From: Clostridiales bacterium
GTDB taxonomy: Bacteria > Bacillota > Clostridia > Christensenellales > Pumilibacteraceae
Reading direction: 5' to 3'
Assembly (NCBI GenBank): GCA_014799665.1
Contig: JAAVHP010000010.1
Span: 62,001 to 126,000, forward strand
DNA length: 64,000 nucleotides
A program made the position numbers and the translations under genes. The notes beneath the pieces are model-generated. The model saw nothing but the letters and a program-made list of their open reading frames with translations, was not told the DNA's origin and made no database searches. Positions 56,618 to 64,000 of the stretch are shown piece after piece; the stretch's first letter is position 1, and each line of letters begins with the position of its first letter.

Positions 56618-58159
56618 ATGAAATTTAAGAAAGCGATATGCGCTATACTCGCCGGTACGGTGGCCGCTGCGGCGTTGCCGACCATGGTCGGGTGCTCGGG
56701 TAACGATAAGCTCGGCGGCGCAATGTACGATTACGGCGAGGAGTATTATAAGTCCGTTTCGTCGCGGCACAAGCTCAATTACGACGAAATGCTGTACGAC
56801 GATTTCACGAACGGCATCGATCTCGACCGCTGGGTAATATCGGACTCGGTGTGGGATCAGTGGAGCACCGACCAGAACGGCGTTCGCCCGCAAAACGTTT
56901 TCTTGGTAGATGACGAGAACAATCCCGATACTCACCTGCTTCTCCGCGCCAACGGTTCTTATTATAATATGGATAACGATCCGCTGTACACCGAGGAAGA
57001 AAAAGCGACGTACGGCAACGACGGCAAAACGCTTTTCAACGCCTCGCAGGGCTACGGGCTTAACACGGGCGCGTGCATTTCCACGACGGAAGCGTTAGGA
57101 CCGGGAAGATACGATATTAAAATGAAAGCCTGTCCCAGGGTGGGCGCGCTCACTTCCATGTGGGTGTACTCGTGGTTCACGCTCAACGACGGCTCGACGC
57201 AGCAAAACGAGATAGATATAGAGATAGGACTTAAACCCGACTTCTCGCAGGTGTTCTTCACCACGTGGACGGCGCCGTCCAACAACACCAATATGCCCAC
57301 CCCCGTCGATTATTACGTAAACGACGGCGACTGGCATATTTATTCCTTCGACTGGGTGACGGACGTGGACGTTCCGTATGTCGACTACTATATCGACGGC
57401 GTAAAGGTGCTTACGATCGACGCCAACGTTCCCACGACCAATGCAACGCTCAATATCGGCTTATGGGTACCGAGCTGGGCGGGCGGCGGCGCGACCGACC
57501 CCGAGAACGGTAATATGTCGGCGGACAGCCGTATGTACGACACCGACTACGCCGAAATCTCCTGGTGGCGGTACGTCCCCTTCCAAATGGAAGGCTGGGA
57601 GCAGCGCCCCGTTCAAAACCGTAACTTCGCGGAAGGCTACGAGCCCAAAAAGCTCACTACCCTGCCGACCGCAGAGAAATGCGCCAACGGCGATTTCGAA
57701 CGCGACGACTACGGCTATTACGGCAACCCGTGGAAGGACTTCACCGTAACCGACGAAGCGCTCGAAGCATTCGTTCCCAACAGCTCGGCGGGGCTGTTCA
57801 CCGAAACGATAAACGACGTAACCAACACCTGCGCGAAAATCGTAAACGGTGGACTTCTCGGTCAGTGGCTGCGCGGCGCGTCGACGGGCTTCAAGTACAG
57901 GCTCACCGGCAAATACCGCACCGAAGGCGAAGCAAAAGCGGCATTCCGTTACACATACGTCCTCGGCTACTCCACCACCTCGCGTACCAACGGCAATAAG
58001 ACCGTAGACATCGGCTCGTCAGACGAGTGGAAAGACTTTACTCTGGACTTCACCATAGATAAAGACGAGGTGCAGAGTATTAGATATTATCTGCTCAACT
58101 CCCAAAAATCGGGCACCTGCTACTTCGACGATCTGTCGCTCATCTATTTGGGACACTAA
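56618..58159 (+). CDS. GH16 beta-1,3-glucanase (laminarinase-like) lipoprotein
   Basis: Secreted, lipid-anchored (lipobox MVGC, Cys26) enzyme that cuts beta-1,3 or mixed-linkage glucans. The 513-residue product has a GH16 jelly roll (about 55-320). The catalytic signature NEIDIEIG is at residues 198-205, where the two Glu are nucleophile and acid/base and the Asp assists. The C-terminal 150 residues (about 345-513) look like a CBM4/9-type carbohydrate-binding fold (NGDFERDDYGYYGNPW; YYLLNSQKSGTCYFDDLSLIYLG). GGGAGG precedes the ATG. Divergent from the array and controlled by the same operator, it provides soluble oligosaccharides for the importer. A strong terminator follows. Confidence 0.93.
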   Translation: MKFKKAICAILAGTVAAAALPTMVGCSGNDKLGGAMYDYGEEYYKSVSSRHKLNYDEMLYDDFTNGIDLDRWVISDSVWDQWSTDQNGVRPQNVFLVDDENNPDTHLLLRANGSYYNMDNDPLYTEEEKATYGNDGKTLFNASQGYGLNTGACISTTEALGPGRYDIKMKACPRVGALTSMWVYSWFTLNDGSTQQNEIDIEIGLKPDFSQVFFTTWTAPSNNTNMPTPVDYYVNDGDWHIYSFDWVTDVDVPYVDYYIDGVKVLTIDANVPTTNATLNIGLWVPSWAGGGATDPENGNMSADSRMYDTDYAEISWWRYVPFQMEGWEQRPVQNRNFAEGYEPKKLTTLPTAEKCANGDFERDDYGYYGNPWKDFTVTDEALEAFVPNSSAGLFTETINDVTNTCAKIVNGGLLGQWLRGASTGFKYRLTGKYRTEGEAKAAFRYTYVLGYSTTSRTNGNKTVDIGSSDEWKDFTLDFTIDKDEVQSIRYYLLNSQKSGTCYFDDLSLIYLGH

Positions 58160-58189
58160 AAAGCAATCATCAAATTTCCCTCACATAAC

Positions 58190-58228
58190 GAAATACCCCG
58201 TCGGGATAAACTCCCAACGGGGTATTTC
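58190..58228 (+). terminator. Terminator of the GH16 gene
   Basis: GAAATACCCCGT / ACGGGGTATTTC stem (12 bp) followed by ATTTTCTTT; its A-rich left side also suits the minus-strand lacI gene. Confidence 0.88.
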
Positions 58229-58242
58229 ATTTTCTTTATTAG

Positions 58243-58286
58243 CCTTCCCCTCAGGGGGAAGGGGGACCGCGTTAGCGGTGTCGGTG
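58243..58286. repeat. GGGGACCGC repeat, copy 2
   Basis: CTTCCCC-TCA-GGGGGAAGGGGGACC followed by GCGTTAGCGGTG; nearly identical to 29445-29488. It lies between the GH16 terminator and the lacI stop. Confidence 0.65.
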
Positions 58287-58302
58287 ATAAATTGCAACCT
58301 TA

Positions 58303-59298
58303 TTATTTTATCGACCGACAGCTATCGGTAAACCTAATTTCGGACTCTACCGTGATCAGCTCTTTGGTGGTGTCCTCGTCCTCTATGATCTTGATAAGCT
58401 TTTCGGCGAGCGCAACGCCGATTTTCTTCGCATCCTGGCAAACGCAGGTAAGCGGCGGGCTGGTCAGCTGCGAGAATATACTGCCGTCAAACGACGCGAC
58501 CGAAACCTCGAACGGAATGGAAACTCTAAGCTCGCGCAACGCGTTAATGCCGCCTATCGCCGAATAATCGTCGGGATAAAGAATAGCGGTCGGCTTGTAC
58601 TGCGGATAGAGTTTGAGCGTCATATCGTAGCTCGATTCGGGGTCTGAATAATTGGCGCGCACGCACGGAAGCCGTTCAATGTTCATCTGTCTGAACGCGT
58701 CGGCATACCCGCGCTGGCGCTCCTCGGTAACGTAGTTGTCCTCGCCGGTAAGGAACAGAATACGCTCGTGTCCCATTTCGATAAGCTTCAAAACGAGCGC
58801 CTTGGTCTTTTCGTAATTATCGCAGGTCACGCCCGAAATAAGATTGCCTATATAATCGAACCCCACGCAAGGAATATCGCTTGCCATAAGCTCTTGAACC
58901 AAGTCCGAGTTATAATCGCCGAAGATCAACACGCCGTCCAACTGACGGATATGGCAATGCTTAACGAACGCCTGCGCGCCCAAGTCCTGCCCTTTCGACA
59001 GCAAAGTAATATCGTAGCCCCGCCCCTCGGCGATCTGCTTAAACTCGTTCAAGATCTGAATAAAGAAATGCTGGCAAAGATCGAGACTGTCTCTAAGATA
59101 AAACAGCACGCCGAGATTATGCGAATGCTTGGCTTTGAGCGCACGGGCATTGGCGTTGGGCGTATATCCCATTTGCTTAGCGACATCCATTATCTTCTTT
59201 CGTGTTTCCGCATTAACTCCGTAGTAATTATTCAAGGCTTTTGACACCGTCCCCGGTGCAAACCCACTTTCCTTCGATATGTCGTAAATCGTAATCAT
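58303..59298 (-). CDS. LacI-family regulator of the beta-glucan genes
   Basis: A 331-residue repressor-type protein: N-terminal helix-turn-helix (ITIYDISKESGFAPGTVSKALNN, residues 2-24), hinge helix (NANARALKAK near 49) and a periplasmic-binding-protein-like effector domain. It is next to the GH16 gene. The palindrome GAAAYCGRTTTC, a good LacI-type site with central CG, is present at its own promoter and at both divergent glucan promoters, making it the evident regulator. The inducer is probably a beta-glucan oligosaccharide or a phosphorylated intermediate (inference). The -10 box ends 6 nt before the ATG, so its mRNA should be leaderless and weakly translated. Confidence 0.92.
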   Translation of the reverse strand: MITIYDISKESGFAPGTVSKALNNYYGVNAETRKKIMDVAKQMGYTPNANARALKAKHSHNLGVLFYLRDSLDLCQHFFIQILNEFKQIAEGRGYDITLLSKGQDLGAQAFVKHCHIRQLDGVLIFGDYNSDLVQELMASDIPCVGFDYIGNLISGVTCDNYEKTKALVLKLIEMGHERILFLTGEDNYVTEERQRGYADAFRQMNIERLPCVRANYSDPESSYDMTLKLYPQYKPTAILYPDDYSAIGGINALRELRVSIPFEVSVASFDGSIFSQLTSPPLTCVCQDAKKIGVALAEKLIKIIEDEDTTKELITVESEIRFTDSCRSIK

Positions 59299-59304
59299 AT
59301 AAAT

Positions 59305-59353
59305 ATGGTATCAAAACGACAACAAAAAGTCAAGCAAATTGGAAACCGATTTC
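59305..59353 (-). promoter_or_regulatory. lacI promoter with operator O3 (autoregulation)
   Basis: Minus strand TTGACT (59333-59328), 17-bp spacer, TACCAT (59310-59305). Operator GAAACCGATTTC at 59342-59353 lies just upstream of the -35 box, so the repressor can bind at its own promoter. Confidence 0.8.
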
Positions 59354-59375
59354 ATAATTTGTTGATTAGTCAACT

Positions 59376-60470
59376 TTAACCGTCGATCTCCGTCTTAACC
59401 GATTTGATAATATCCAAGCATTTCTTTTGAGATAGCTTTACAGCATTAGCAATATCGATCAAATCGGGTTCAACAGGTTTTCCCTTACCCATTACGGTCA
59501 TTTCATGTTCGGGCTTATCGGTGACCTTTGTCAAATCGTACGCCGGAGATAACGAATAGCTAGCTTTACTCTCGTCATACACGAACGAGAAATTTTTACC
59601 GTGGTCGTCGCGATTGCCGTAAAACACGTTAAAACACATTCTGCGATAGATCTCGTACAGCTCGTCCTTATCGGAACAAATGTTTTGCGCTACCTGGAAC
59701 AAATGCATATAGTCAAGATTGGGAATGCGGTGGCTCGTTTCCAACAAAGCCGCAAACGAAATCATGTGTACTCGCCTATCCCCGAGTCTGTCAAATCGCT
59801 TCGCGCCGAAATAACCCTCGCATATTTTAGACGGGAAAAGCATGAACTCGTTTGTAGTAATTCCGCACTTTTTAGCCGAACAATTGGCTTTATATTCGAG
59901 CAGACCCACGCTTAAAGAATCCGTCTTGCACGGAAACTTGACTATCCATTCTTCACCGTCGATCTTTATATGTGCCTTGGGTCTGGCGCCGCCGCTGCTT
60001 CCGCCGAGGGCGTACACCAAATCCAAATCCCGCGCGTGCGCCTCGTCGTCGAATATCTTATGCACGTCGGCACACAGCTCGTCCAAATCGACCGCGCCGT
60101 TATCGTCCCTTTCGGCAAAAGTCGGTTCAAAGCTCAATCCCCCGAGCCCATTGCCGTTAATAAGCGCAAGCTTTGTAAGCGGAGAAAGCCTATCGTAGTT
60201 GACGCCGCTTTTCGCGAGCATTCGCTTAACCAGTAGCTCGCCCCACCCGTCGGGCAACGAATCGTTAAACACCCCGAACAAACCGCCGAAGGTTTGCTTC
60301 GCACTGTAATAGATCTCGTTCGTAAGCGGCAACGAAAACGGCGAAACGGAAAAACCGTTCCTAACCCATTGCTCGTCATACTGAAAAGCAATGCGCCCTT
60401 CCGATATTTCGGCTAAATACCCTACGACAGAGCCGTTATATATAACAGTAAGTTTTTTTACCTTTTCCAT
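59376..60470 (-). CDS. hipA: HipA-like serine/threonine kinase toxin
   Basis: Kinase toxin of a HipBA toxin-antitoxin pair; the E. coli enzyme phosphorylates glutamyl-tRNA synthetase and triggers persistence. The 364-residue protein is somewhat shorter than E. coli HipA (440). N-terminal HipA_N region (about 1-110; GFSVSPFSLPL), the Gly-rich ATP/autophosphorylation loop GGSSGGARPKAHIKI (near 153) with the serines, catalytic NRDDHGKNFSF (Asp-Asp-His, near 292) and AYDLT (Mg2+ Asp, near 317) are intact. The target is unknown. The start shares one base with the hipB stop (TAATG). Only the pair is present; no third hip gene. Confidence 0.92.
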   Translation of the reverse strand: MEKVKKLTVIYNGSVVGYLAEISEGRIAFQYDEQWVRNGFSVSPFSLPLTNEIYYSAKQTFGGLFGVFNDSLPDGWGELLVKRMLAKSGVNYDRLSPLTKLALINGNGLGGLSFEPTFAERDDNGAVDLDELCADVHKIFDDEAHARDLDLVYALGGSSGGARPKAHIKIDGEEWIVKFPCKTDSLSVGLLEYKANCSAKKCGITTNEFMLFPSKICEGYFGAKRFDRLGDRRVHMISFAALLETSHRIPNLDYMHLFQVAQNICSDKDELYEIYRRMCFNVFYGNRDDHGKNFSFVYDESKASYSLSPAYDLTKVTDKPEHEMTVMGKGKPVEPDLIDIANAVKLSQKKCLDIIKSVKTEIDG

Positions 60471-60760
60471 TATCCGTTAAAATCCTTCAAGCTCGTTATT
60501 TTACTGCTTTTAAACAGCTCGTTAAAATCCTGTAAGCACCCAATCGTATGCCCGATTTTTACGAGCGACGAAAGCGATATATCTCCCGTCTCCTCGAAAC
60601 GCCGTACAGAACCGAAGCTAACCCCCGATTTTTGCGCCATATCCCGCTGAGTAATACCTAACTCCTTTCGCCGTAGCTTTACCCTTTTTACCAAATCGGC
60701 AATAACGGATTGCTCGGTCAATACGGGAACAAACTCTTTAATATCGAATACTTTATCCAT
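60470..60760 (-). CDS. hipB: HipB-like antitoxin (XRE family)
   Basis: A 96-residue DNA-binding antitoxin that neutralises HipA and represses the pair. The helix-turn-helix (VKLRRKELGITQRDMAQKSGVSFGSVRRFEETG in part) spans about residues 25-60, preceded by a 25-residue N-terminal arm; E. coli HipB is 88 residues with the arm at the other end. Two identical palindromes, TGCTAATATTTTAGCA, lie immediately before its ATG and 41 bp further up, flanking the promoter. With TAAAAT only 9 nt before the ATG, the transcript would start 2-3 nt before or at the start codon, leaving no ribosome binding site. Confidence 0.9.
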   Translation of the reverse strand: MDKVFDIKEFVPVLTEQSVIADLVKRVKLRRKELGITQRDMAQKSGVSFGSVRRFEETGDISLSSLVKIGHTIGCLQDFNELFKSSKITSLKDFNG

Positions 60761-60762
60761 AA

Positions 60763-60819
60763 TGCTAATATTTTAGCATATTTAGGCCGTTTTGTCAATA
60801 AAATGCTAATATTTTAGCA
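60763..60819 (-). promoter_or_regulatory. hipBA promoter with two operator palindromes
   Basis: Minus strand TTGACA (60798-60793), 17-bp spacer, TAAAAT (60775-60770). Operators TGCTAATATTTTAGCA at 60763-60778 (covering the -10) and 60804-60819 (just upstream of -35). A pair of sites 41 bp apart (about four helical turns) suits cooperative or bridging binding by HipB-HipA. Confidence 0.88.
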
Positions 60820-60847
60820 TTTATCGTTAAAATCGGAAAATTCCACT

Positions 60848-60880
60848 GAAAAACCCTTGCACCATTATGGTCAAGGGTTT
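60848..60880 (-). terminator. Terminator of ispE
   Basis: Minus strand AAACCCTTGACC / GGTGCAAGGGTTT (one mismatch) with AATG-type loop, followed by TTCAGTGG: the T run is TTTTTC. Confidence 0.75.
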
Positions 60881-60885
60881 GAATT

Positions 60886-61764
60886 TTATTCTCTCTCTAT
60901 CCACTCATGCAGTACGCCCGTTTTGGCGGGAGCGAGCGCGATAAAGCCTTTTTCGGCTTTGAGCGCGGACGCGCACTGCGCGAACTTATTAATATCGGTA
61001 AAGTAGCCGAGCACCGTACCGCCCGAGCCTGTCATATTGACGGTTGCGCCGAACGATTTGAGCTTATCGGCGCACTTCGAGATCTCGGGCGCGATCCTAA
61101 CGGCGGGCGTGTAAAGCGCGTTGCCTAAATAGTCAAGCGCCTTGTTTTCGCCTGCCAAAAGGCAGTCGCACAGTTTTTCGGTATCGGTTGGGGTATGCGC
61201 GCCGTTCGCGTTGAGTTCGTCGAAAACGGCGTACGCGCGCGCCGTTGATACCTCGCACGGCATAAGCCCGACCATGAACAGGTTGAGTTTATTCTCTATA
61301 AAGAACAAGTCGTCGCCCGTGCCGCGCACGCGAGCGAGCCCGCCCGTCAGCATGAACGGAACGTCCGAGCCGACGGAGAGCGCGGTCTTACGCATATCGA
61401 TACCGCGTTCGGGCAAACGGTACAGAACGTCGAGCGCGCGCAGAACCGCCGCGCCGTCCGCGGACGAGCCGCCGAGCCCCGCGCCCATGGGAATACCCTT
61501 TTCTATGACTATATCCACGCCGCGACCGAGTTTGGAGCAAACGGCGTGCGCCGCCTTGTACGCGGTATTGTTTTCGGCGGGGATATCGGCATTAGTAAAC
61601 TTCACGGTGATTTTATCGTCGGCACGCTCTGTGACGGTGAGCGTGTCGAACTTATCGACCGACATCATAACGCTGTCGAGCTCGTGCATACCGTTCTGCG
61701 CTTTGCCCGTGATATTGAGCGACAGATTGACTTTTGCGAATGCGCGTAATATAAGCTTTCTCAT
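60886..61764 (-). CDS. ispE: 4-diphosphocytidyl-2-C-methyl-D-erythritol kinase
   Basis: GHMP kinase of the MEP isoprenoid pathway; phosphorylates the 2-hydroxyl of CDP-methylerythritol. The 292-residue product has the N-terminal AFAKVNLSLNITG (residues 9-20), the ATP loop PMGAGLGGSSADGAA (92-106) and the C-terminal VNMTGSGGTVLGYF (near 250). Next to it, upstream on the same strand, is the DUF3794-LysM gene, an order often seen in Clostridia. The TATAAT box is 6 nt before the ATG, so this housekeeping mRNA appears leaderless too. Confidence 0.96.
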   Translation of the reverse strand: MRKLILRAFAKVNLSLNITGKAQNGMHELDSVMMSVDKFDTLTVTERADDKITVKFTNADIPAENNTAYKAAHAVCSKLGRGVDIVIEKGIPMGAGLGGSSADGAAVLRALDVLYRLPERGIDMRKTALSVGSDVPFMLTGGLARVRGTGDDLFFIENKLNLFMVGLMPCEVSTARAYAVFDELNANGAHTPTDTEKLCDCLLAGENKALDYLGNALYTPAVRIAPEISKCADKLKSFGATVNMTGSGGTVLGYFTDINKFAQCASALKAEKGFIALAPAKTGVLHEWIERE

Positions 61765-61770
61765 GCGACG

Positions 61771-61800
61771 ATTATAGCATGAATATTATTAGGTTGTCAA
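61771..61800 (-). promoter_or_regulatory. ispE promoter (leaderless layout)
   Basis: Minus strand TTGACA (61800-61795), 18-bp spacer, TATAAT (61776-61771), then CGTCGC and the ATG at 61764. Confidence 0.8.
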
Positions 61801-61843
61801 CCTACTTCTTTGAAAAGAAGTAGGCAAAAAACTTTTACGTTAA
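61801..61843. repeat. Inverted AAAGAAAG-family palindromic repeat
   Basis: CCTACTTCTTTGAAAAGAAG then TAGGCAAAAAACTTTTACG. It abuts the -35 box of the ispE promoter. Confidence 0.65.
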
Positions 61844-61882
61844 TATGTTTGAATGCGATTAAGCCTAACACGTAATATTCAA

Positions 61883-62017
61883 CCTCCCCCCTTGGGGGGA
61901 GGGGGACCGCTTGCGGTGGTGGGGGCATAATGAAGCGGCTCGCTATTGTAATCTACTACAACTACCGACTTTCCCGTTATGCCCCTCCCCTACCCCTCCC
62001 CCAAGGGGAGGGTGTGG
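61883..62017. mobile_element. 135-bp G/C-run inverted-repeat element containing GGGGACCGC repeat
   Basis: Left end CCTCCCCCCTTGGGGGGAGG, right end CCCCTCCCCCAAGGGGAGGG: each end is itself a palindrome and the two are inverted relatives. Next inside, GTGGGGGCATAA (61918-61929) pairs with TTATGCCCCTCCC (61977-61989). The unit GGGGACCGC-TTGCGGT links it to the partial copies at 29445 and 58243. No open frame, no transposase: MITE-like. Confidence 0.6.
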
Positions 62018-62040
62018 ATTTGTTTTGCAGTACATCTTCA

Positions 62041-62074
62041 AAAAAGAAATGCGTGGTAATTACTACCACGCATT
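62041..62074 (-). terminator. Terminator of the SPOCS-LysM gene
   Basis: AATGCGTGGTA / TACCACGCATT perfect 11-bp stem; on the minus strand it is followed by TCTTTTT. Confidence 0.85.
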
Positions 62075-62078
62075 AAAA

Positions 62079-62123
62079 ACGTAAGTTTTCTTTGCCTACT
62101 TTCTTTCGAAAAAGAAAGTAGGC
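62079..62123. repeat. Inverted AAAGAAAG-family palindromic repeat at the SPOCS-LysM gene end
   Basis: ACGTAAGTTTTCTTTGC tail then CTACTTTCTTTC / GAAAGAAAGTAG-like stem (CCTACTTTCTTT/AAAGAAAGTAGG). The right arm runs up to the stop codon of the gene at 62123. Confidence 0.75.
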
Positions 62124-63592
62124 TATCTCTTACAGAAATTGATCAATCTTTCACCACCGGCATACGGCGCGTCGGCGTCGTTCTGCGCGGCGACCTTATC
62201 GGGCGCGCAGCCGAGCGCTTTCGCCGCCTGCCATAAAGTCTCGCCCTTCTTGGCGATATGAATAATGACCGACGCATCGGGCCGCTCTATGGGCGCACCG
62301 CACGCCACGCTCTGAACGAGCACGCACTCGCCCGCACCGCCCATGTTCAGCGTGAACGCGACGTCCGCTTTAATATCAAACACCGACTCGCGGCGCACGC
62401 GCACGTTCACGTCGGTAACGACGGCAACGGCTGTAACGTCCTGCGCGGCGGTATGCACAGCAATGGGAATACTGAACGGCAAGCGGAACGCAAGGCTATC
62501 CACGCCGTTGGTCTCGGCGTTGTAGTAAACGATATCGCCGCCGACAAGCCCCTCGGCGTTCACGCGCTTGTCGTCGACAGTGACGGACGTAAGCGTGCAG
62601 AACGTACCCGTAACGCACAAAACGGTATCCGCGGCGAGCCGATCGGCAGGCAAAGTCACCTGCCCGTCAACGGTATCGACGACGGTCACGGGCGGATCGA
62701 TGGAATAGGTCTTGATATCGACGTTCTTTACCTCGATCTCATTATCGGCGCAGAACACGTCGTTAATGGCGTCCACCTTGCGGCACGCGAACGCGCGAAC
62801 GCAAAGATTAAGCGTAGCCGCAAGCTCGATCGCGCCGTCCTCCGCAGCGGGCACGCCGCCGCACTCGCCGACTGTGACGGACGCGGTCGCGGTGTTATCT
62901 GCGTTCACGCCGAGAAGCGGCACGCTCTTAACGAACGGCGAAACAGTTCGCACCGATGCGAGCATACCGTCGTCCTCGCGCACGATCGTAGTGAAATACA
63001 CGTTGCCGCTGACCTTGATCTCGCCGTCGGCGGCTTCCACACCGCTAACAGCGGCGCGCGCGGTAGTATAGAGAATATCCGCATACTTAGCAGAGGCGCG
63101 GTCGGAAACGTACACCACCTCGTTGCTCTCGGCAGCGAGTGTGCAATACTCTACCTCGCGGTAGTTCGCGTACACGCCCTCGTCGGGCGCGGCAAGGCAC
63201 GCAACTTCGTTAGACGCCACAACGGTCGCCGTGACGTCAACGACCGCCACAGCCTTGATTATGCCACCCTCCGCGCTCGCCTCGACGTTGATAATATCGG
63301 GCGTGAGCGAGATAAGACTGCCCGCGGCGATCACGGGTGAAGTGATCTTATCCGAAAACTCGGCAACGGCGGAAATGCACTCCACGCGCTCGCCGATAAG
63401 CGCAAGGCAGTCGAACGTGACCTTGCCCTGATACCGCGCTTCTTGCGCGAACACCTCGCTGGGACTGAGCGCAGCGGTCGCCGACACCGAGAGAATACGG
63501 CACGCGCCGTCGTACGAGCTGCGCGCCTCGACCACCGCCTGACCGCGCGCTACCCCTATTCCGTCGCTCTTAATGCTGATATTTTCTGACAT
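62123..63592 (-). CDS. SPOCS (DUF3794)-LysM protein, spore coat / cell wall associated
   Basis: A 489-residue protein made of several beta-rich DUF3794/SPOCS segments (about residues 15-140, 150-290 and 300-430) and a C-terminal LysM motif (about 440-489, IHIAKKGETLWQAAKALGCAPDKVAAQN in part) that binds peptidoglycan. This layout is common in Clostridia, where such proteins are linked to spore coats or sporulation; presence is a hint, not proof, of spore formation. No signal peptide. AAGGAG precedes the ATG. It lies upstream of ispE as in many Clostridia, separated here by repeats and its own terminator. Confidence 0.88.
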   Translation of the reverse strand: MSENISIKSDGIGVARGQAVVEARSSYDGACRILSVSATAALSPSEVFAQEARYQGKVTFDCLALIGERVECISAVAEFSDKITSPVIAAGSLISLTPDIINVEASAEGGIIKAVAVVDVTATVVASNEVACLAAPDEGVYANYREVEYCTLAAESNEVVYVSDRASAKYADILYTTARAAVSGVEAADGEIKVSGNVYFTTIVREDDGMLASVRTVSPFVKSVPLLGVNADNTATASVTVGECGGVPAAEDGAIELAATLNLCVRAFACRKVDAINDVFCADNEIEVKNVDIKTYSIDPPVTVVDTVDGQVTLPADRLAADTVLCVTGTFCTLTSVTVDDKRVNAEGLVGGDIVYYNAETNGVDSLAFRLPFSIPIAVHTAAQDVTAVAVVTDVNVRVRRESVFDIKADVAFTLNMGGAGECVLVQSVACGAPIERPDASVIIHIAKKGETLWQAAKALGCAPDKVAAQNDADAPYAGGERLINFCKR

Positions 63593-64000
63593 ATTATTTC
63601 TCCTTGAATAAATGATATCGCTATATGATATTCACTTGAACGCTCCAATATGCCCGCATACCGCCCCATGCCTGCGAATAAATAAAAACTTTTGTCGAAA
63701 CCATTACAAAACCGCCGTGCATATTTGCACAGCGGCTCGTGATACCCTATATAATATATAAGGATAGCGCAGGGGCTTAGTCGGCGGCGAAGAATACAAA
63801 TCCGCTGACTGGGTGACGCGGCAAGATTGTGTCGGCGATTTTCGTGATACGAATATAATACGGCGTGCTCGTAGTGGAACTACGTGCTCGACGGATTATA
63901 GCACGTAGCGCGGAAATCGACAGCAAGATTGTCGCACGAACTCAGTCGGCGGATTTAAATAAAATATCCCCGCAAATGACGTCCGAATACGAGAACGAAA
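63593..64000. other. Gene-free region with terminator hairpin and internal repeats, unassigned
   Basis: No convincing reading frame. Features: a minus-strand terminator at 63707-63735 (CCGCTGTGCA / TGCACGGCGG then TTTTG); a TATATAATATATAAGG tract at 63750-63765; an inverted repeat AGTCGGCGG / CCGCTGACT (63780-63826); a short hairpin CGTAGT-GGA-ACTACG (63870-63884); a direct repeat of CAAGATTGT (63833, 63924); and two AGTCGGCGG copies (63780, 63948). A minus-strand TATAAT at 63900-63895 could start an RNA of about 180 nt that ends at the terminator, which would be a noncoding RNA of unknown class. Confidence 0.35.

Overview
The window looks like a chromosomal contig of an uncultured anaerobic Clostridia-type Firmicute (Christensenellales-like; I cannot name the species). 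The signs are paired GlgC/GlgD, a DUF3794 (SPOCS)-LysM protein beside ispE, secG next to rnr, many lipoboxes, a SipW-type signal peptidase and clear TTGACA/TATAAT promoters with 17-bp spacers. Base composition is near half G+C and most genes are on the minus strand.

Layout. 1-6.7 kb: the 5' part of rnr, secG, a CtpE-like P-type ATPase with a Thr/Pro/Lys-rich tail, and a riboswitch-like leader controlling a TM1266-like gene, a lipoprotein binding protein and an ABC permease, with no ATPase gene nearby. 6.7-17.1 kb: a zinc-ribbon membrane protein with a histone-H1-like head, a three-gene unit (HGSNAT/DUF1624 membrane acyltransferase, AMP-ligase, PhnP-like hydrolase), mnmG, a DUF4279-like protein, a SipW-like peptidase fused to two copies of an unknown domain, and an initiator tRNA-Met gene surrounded by tRNA-derived duplications. 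17.4-24.5 kb: one 2354-residue exported repetitive protein. 24.8-30.1 kb: a polyamine operon (XRE-cupin regulator, potA, potB, potC, potD) with a recognisable promoter and operator. 30.3-31.2 kb: a flavodoxin-like protein and a 284-bp element with terminal inverted repeats.

31.3-59.3 kb is the metabolic centre: a 25-kb, 13-gene, minus-strand array. It encodes a sugar ABC importer (binding protein, two permeases, a dedicated ATPase with a long coiled-coil insertion), surface lipoproteins, a GH81 endo-beta-1,3-glucanase, a GH1 beta-glucosidase, a GH94/GH149/GH161-type phosphorylase, then glgC, glgD and glgA. Divergent from it is a GH16 laminarinase, followed by a LacI regulator. Three copies of one palindrome (GAAAYCGRTTTC) sit at the three promoters. 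The inferred pathway runs from extracellular beta-1,3-glucan, through import of oligosaccharides, to phosphorolysis to glucose-1-phosphate, then ADP-glucose and glycogen. 59.4-64 kb: hipBA with palindromic operators, ispE, a SPOCS-LysM protein and an unassigned structured region.

Features that ordinary gene calling would miss: (i) a 126-195 bp structured element present three times, each copy filling the gap between two co-oriented operon genes, with compensatory base changes in at least three helices; (ii) six genes whose promoters place the transcription start at or within about 3 nt of the start codon (leaderless mRNAs); (iii) at least three families of small palindromic or inverted-repeat elements; (iv) a riboswitch-like leader with mutually exclusive stems, one hiding the ribosome binding site. 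All functional calls rest on sequence reading and memory of families; no searches were run.
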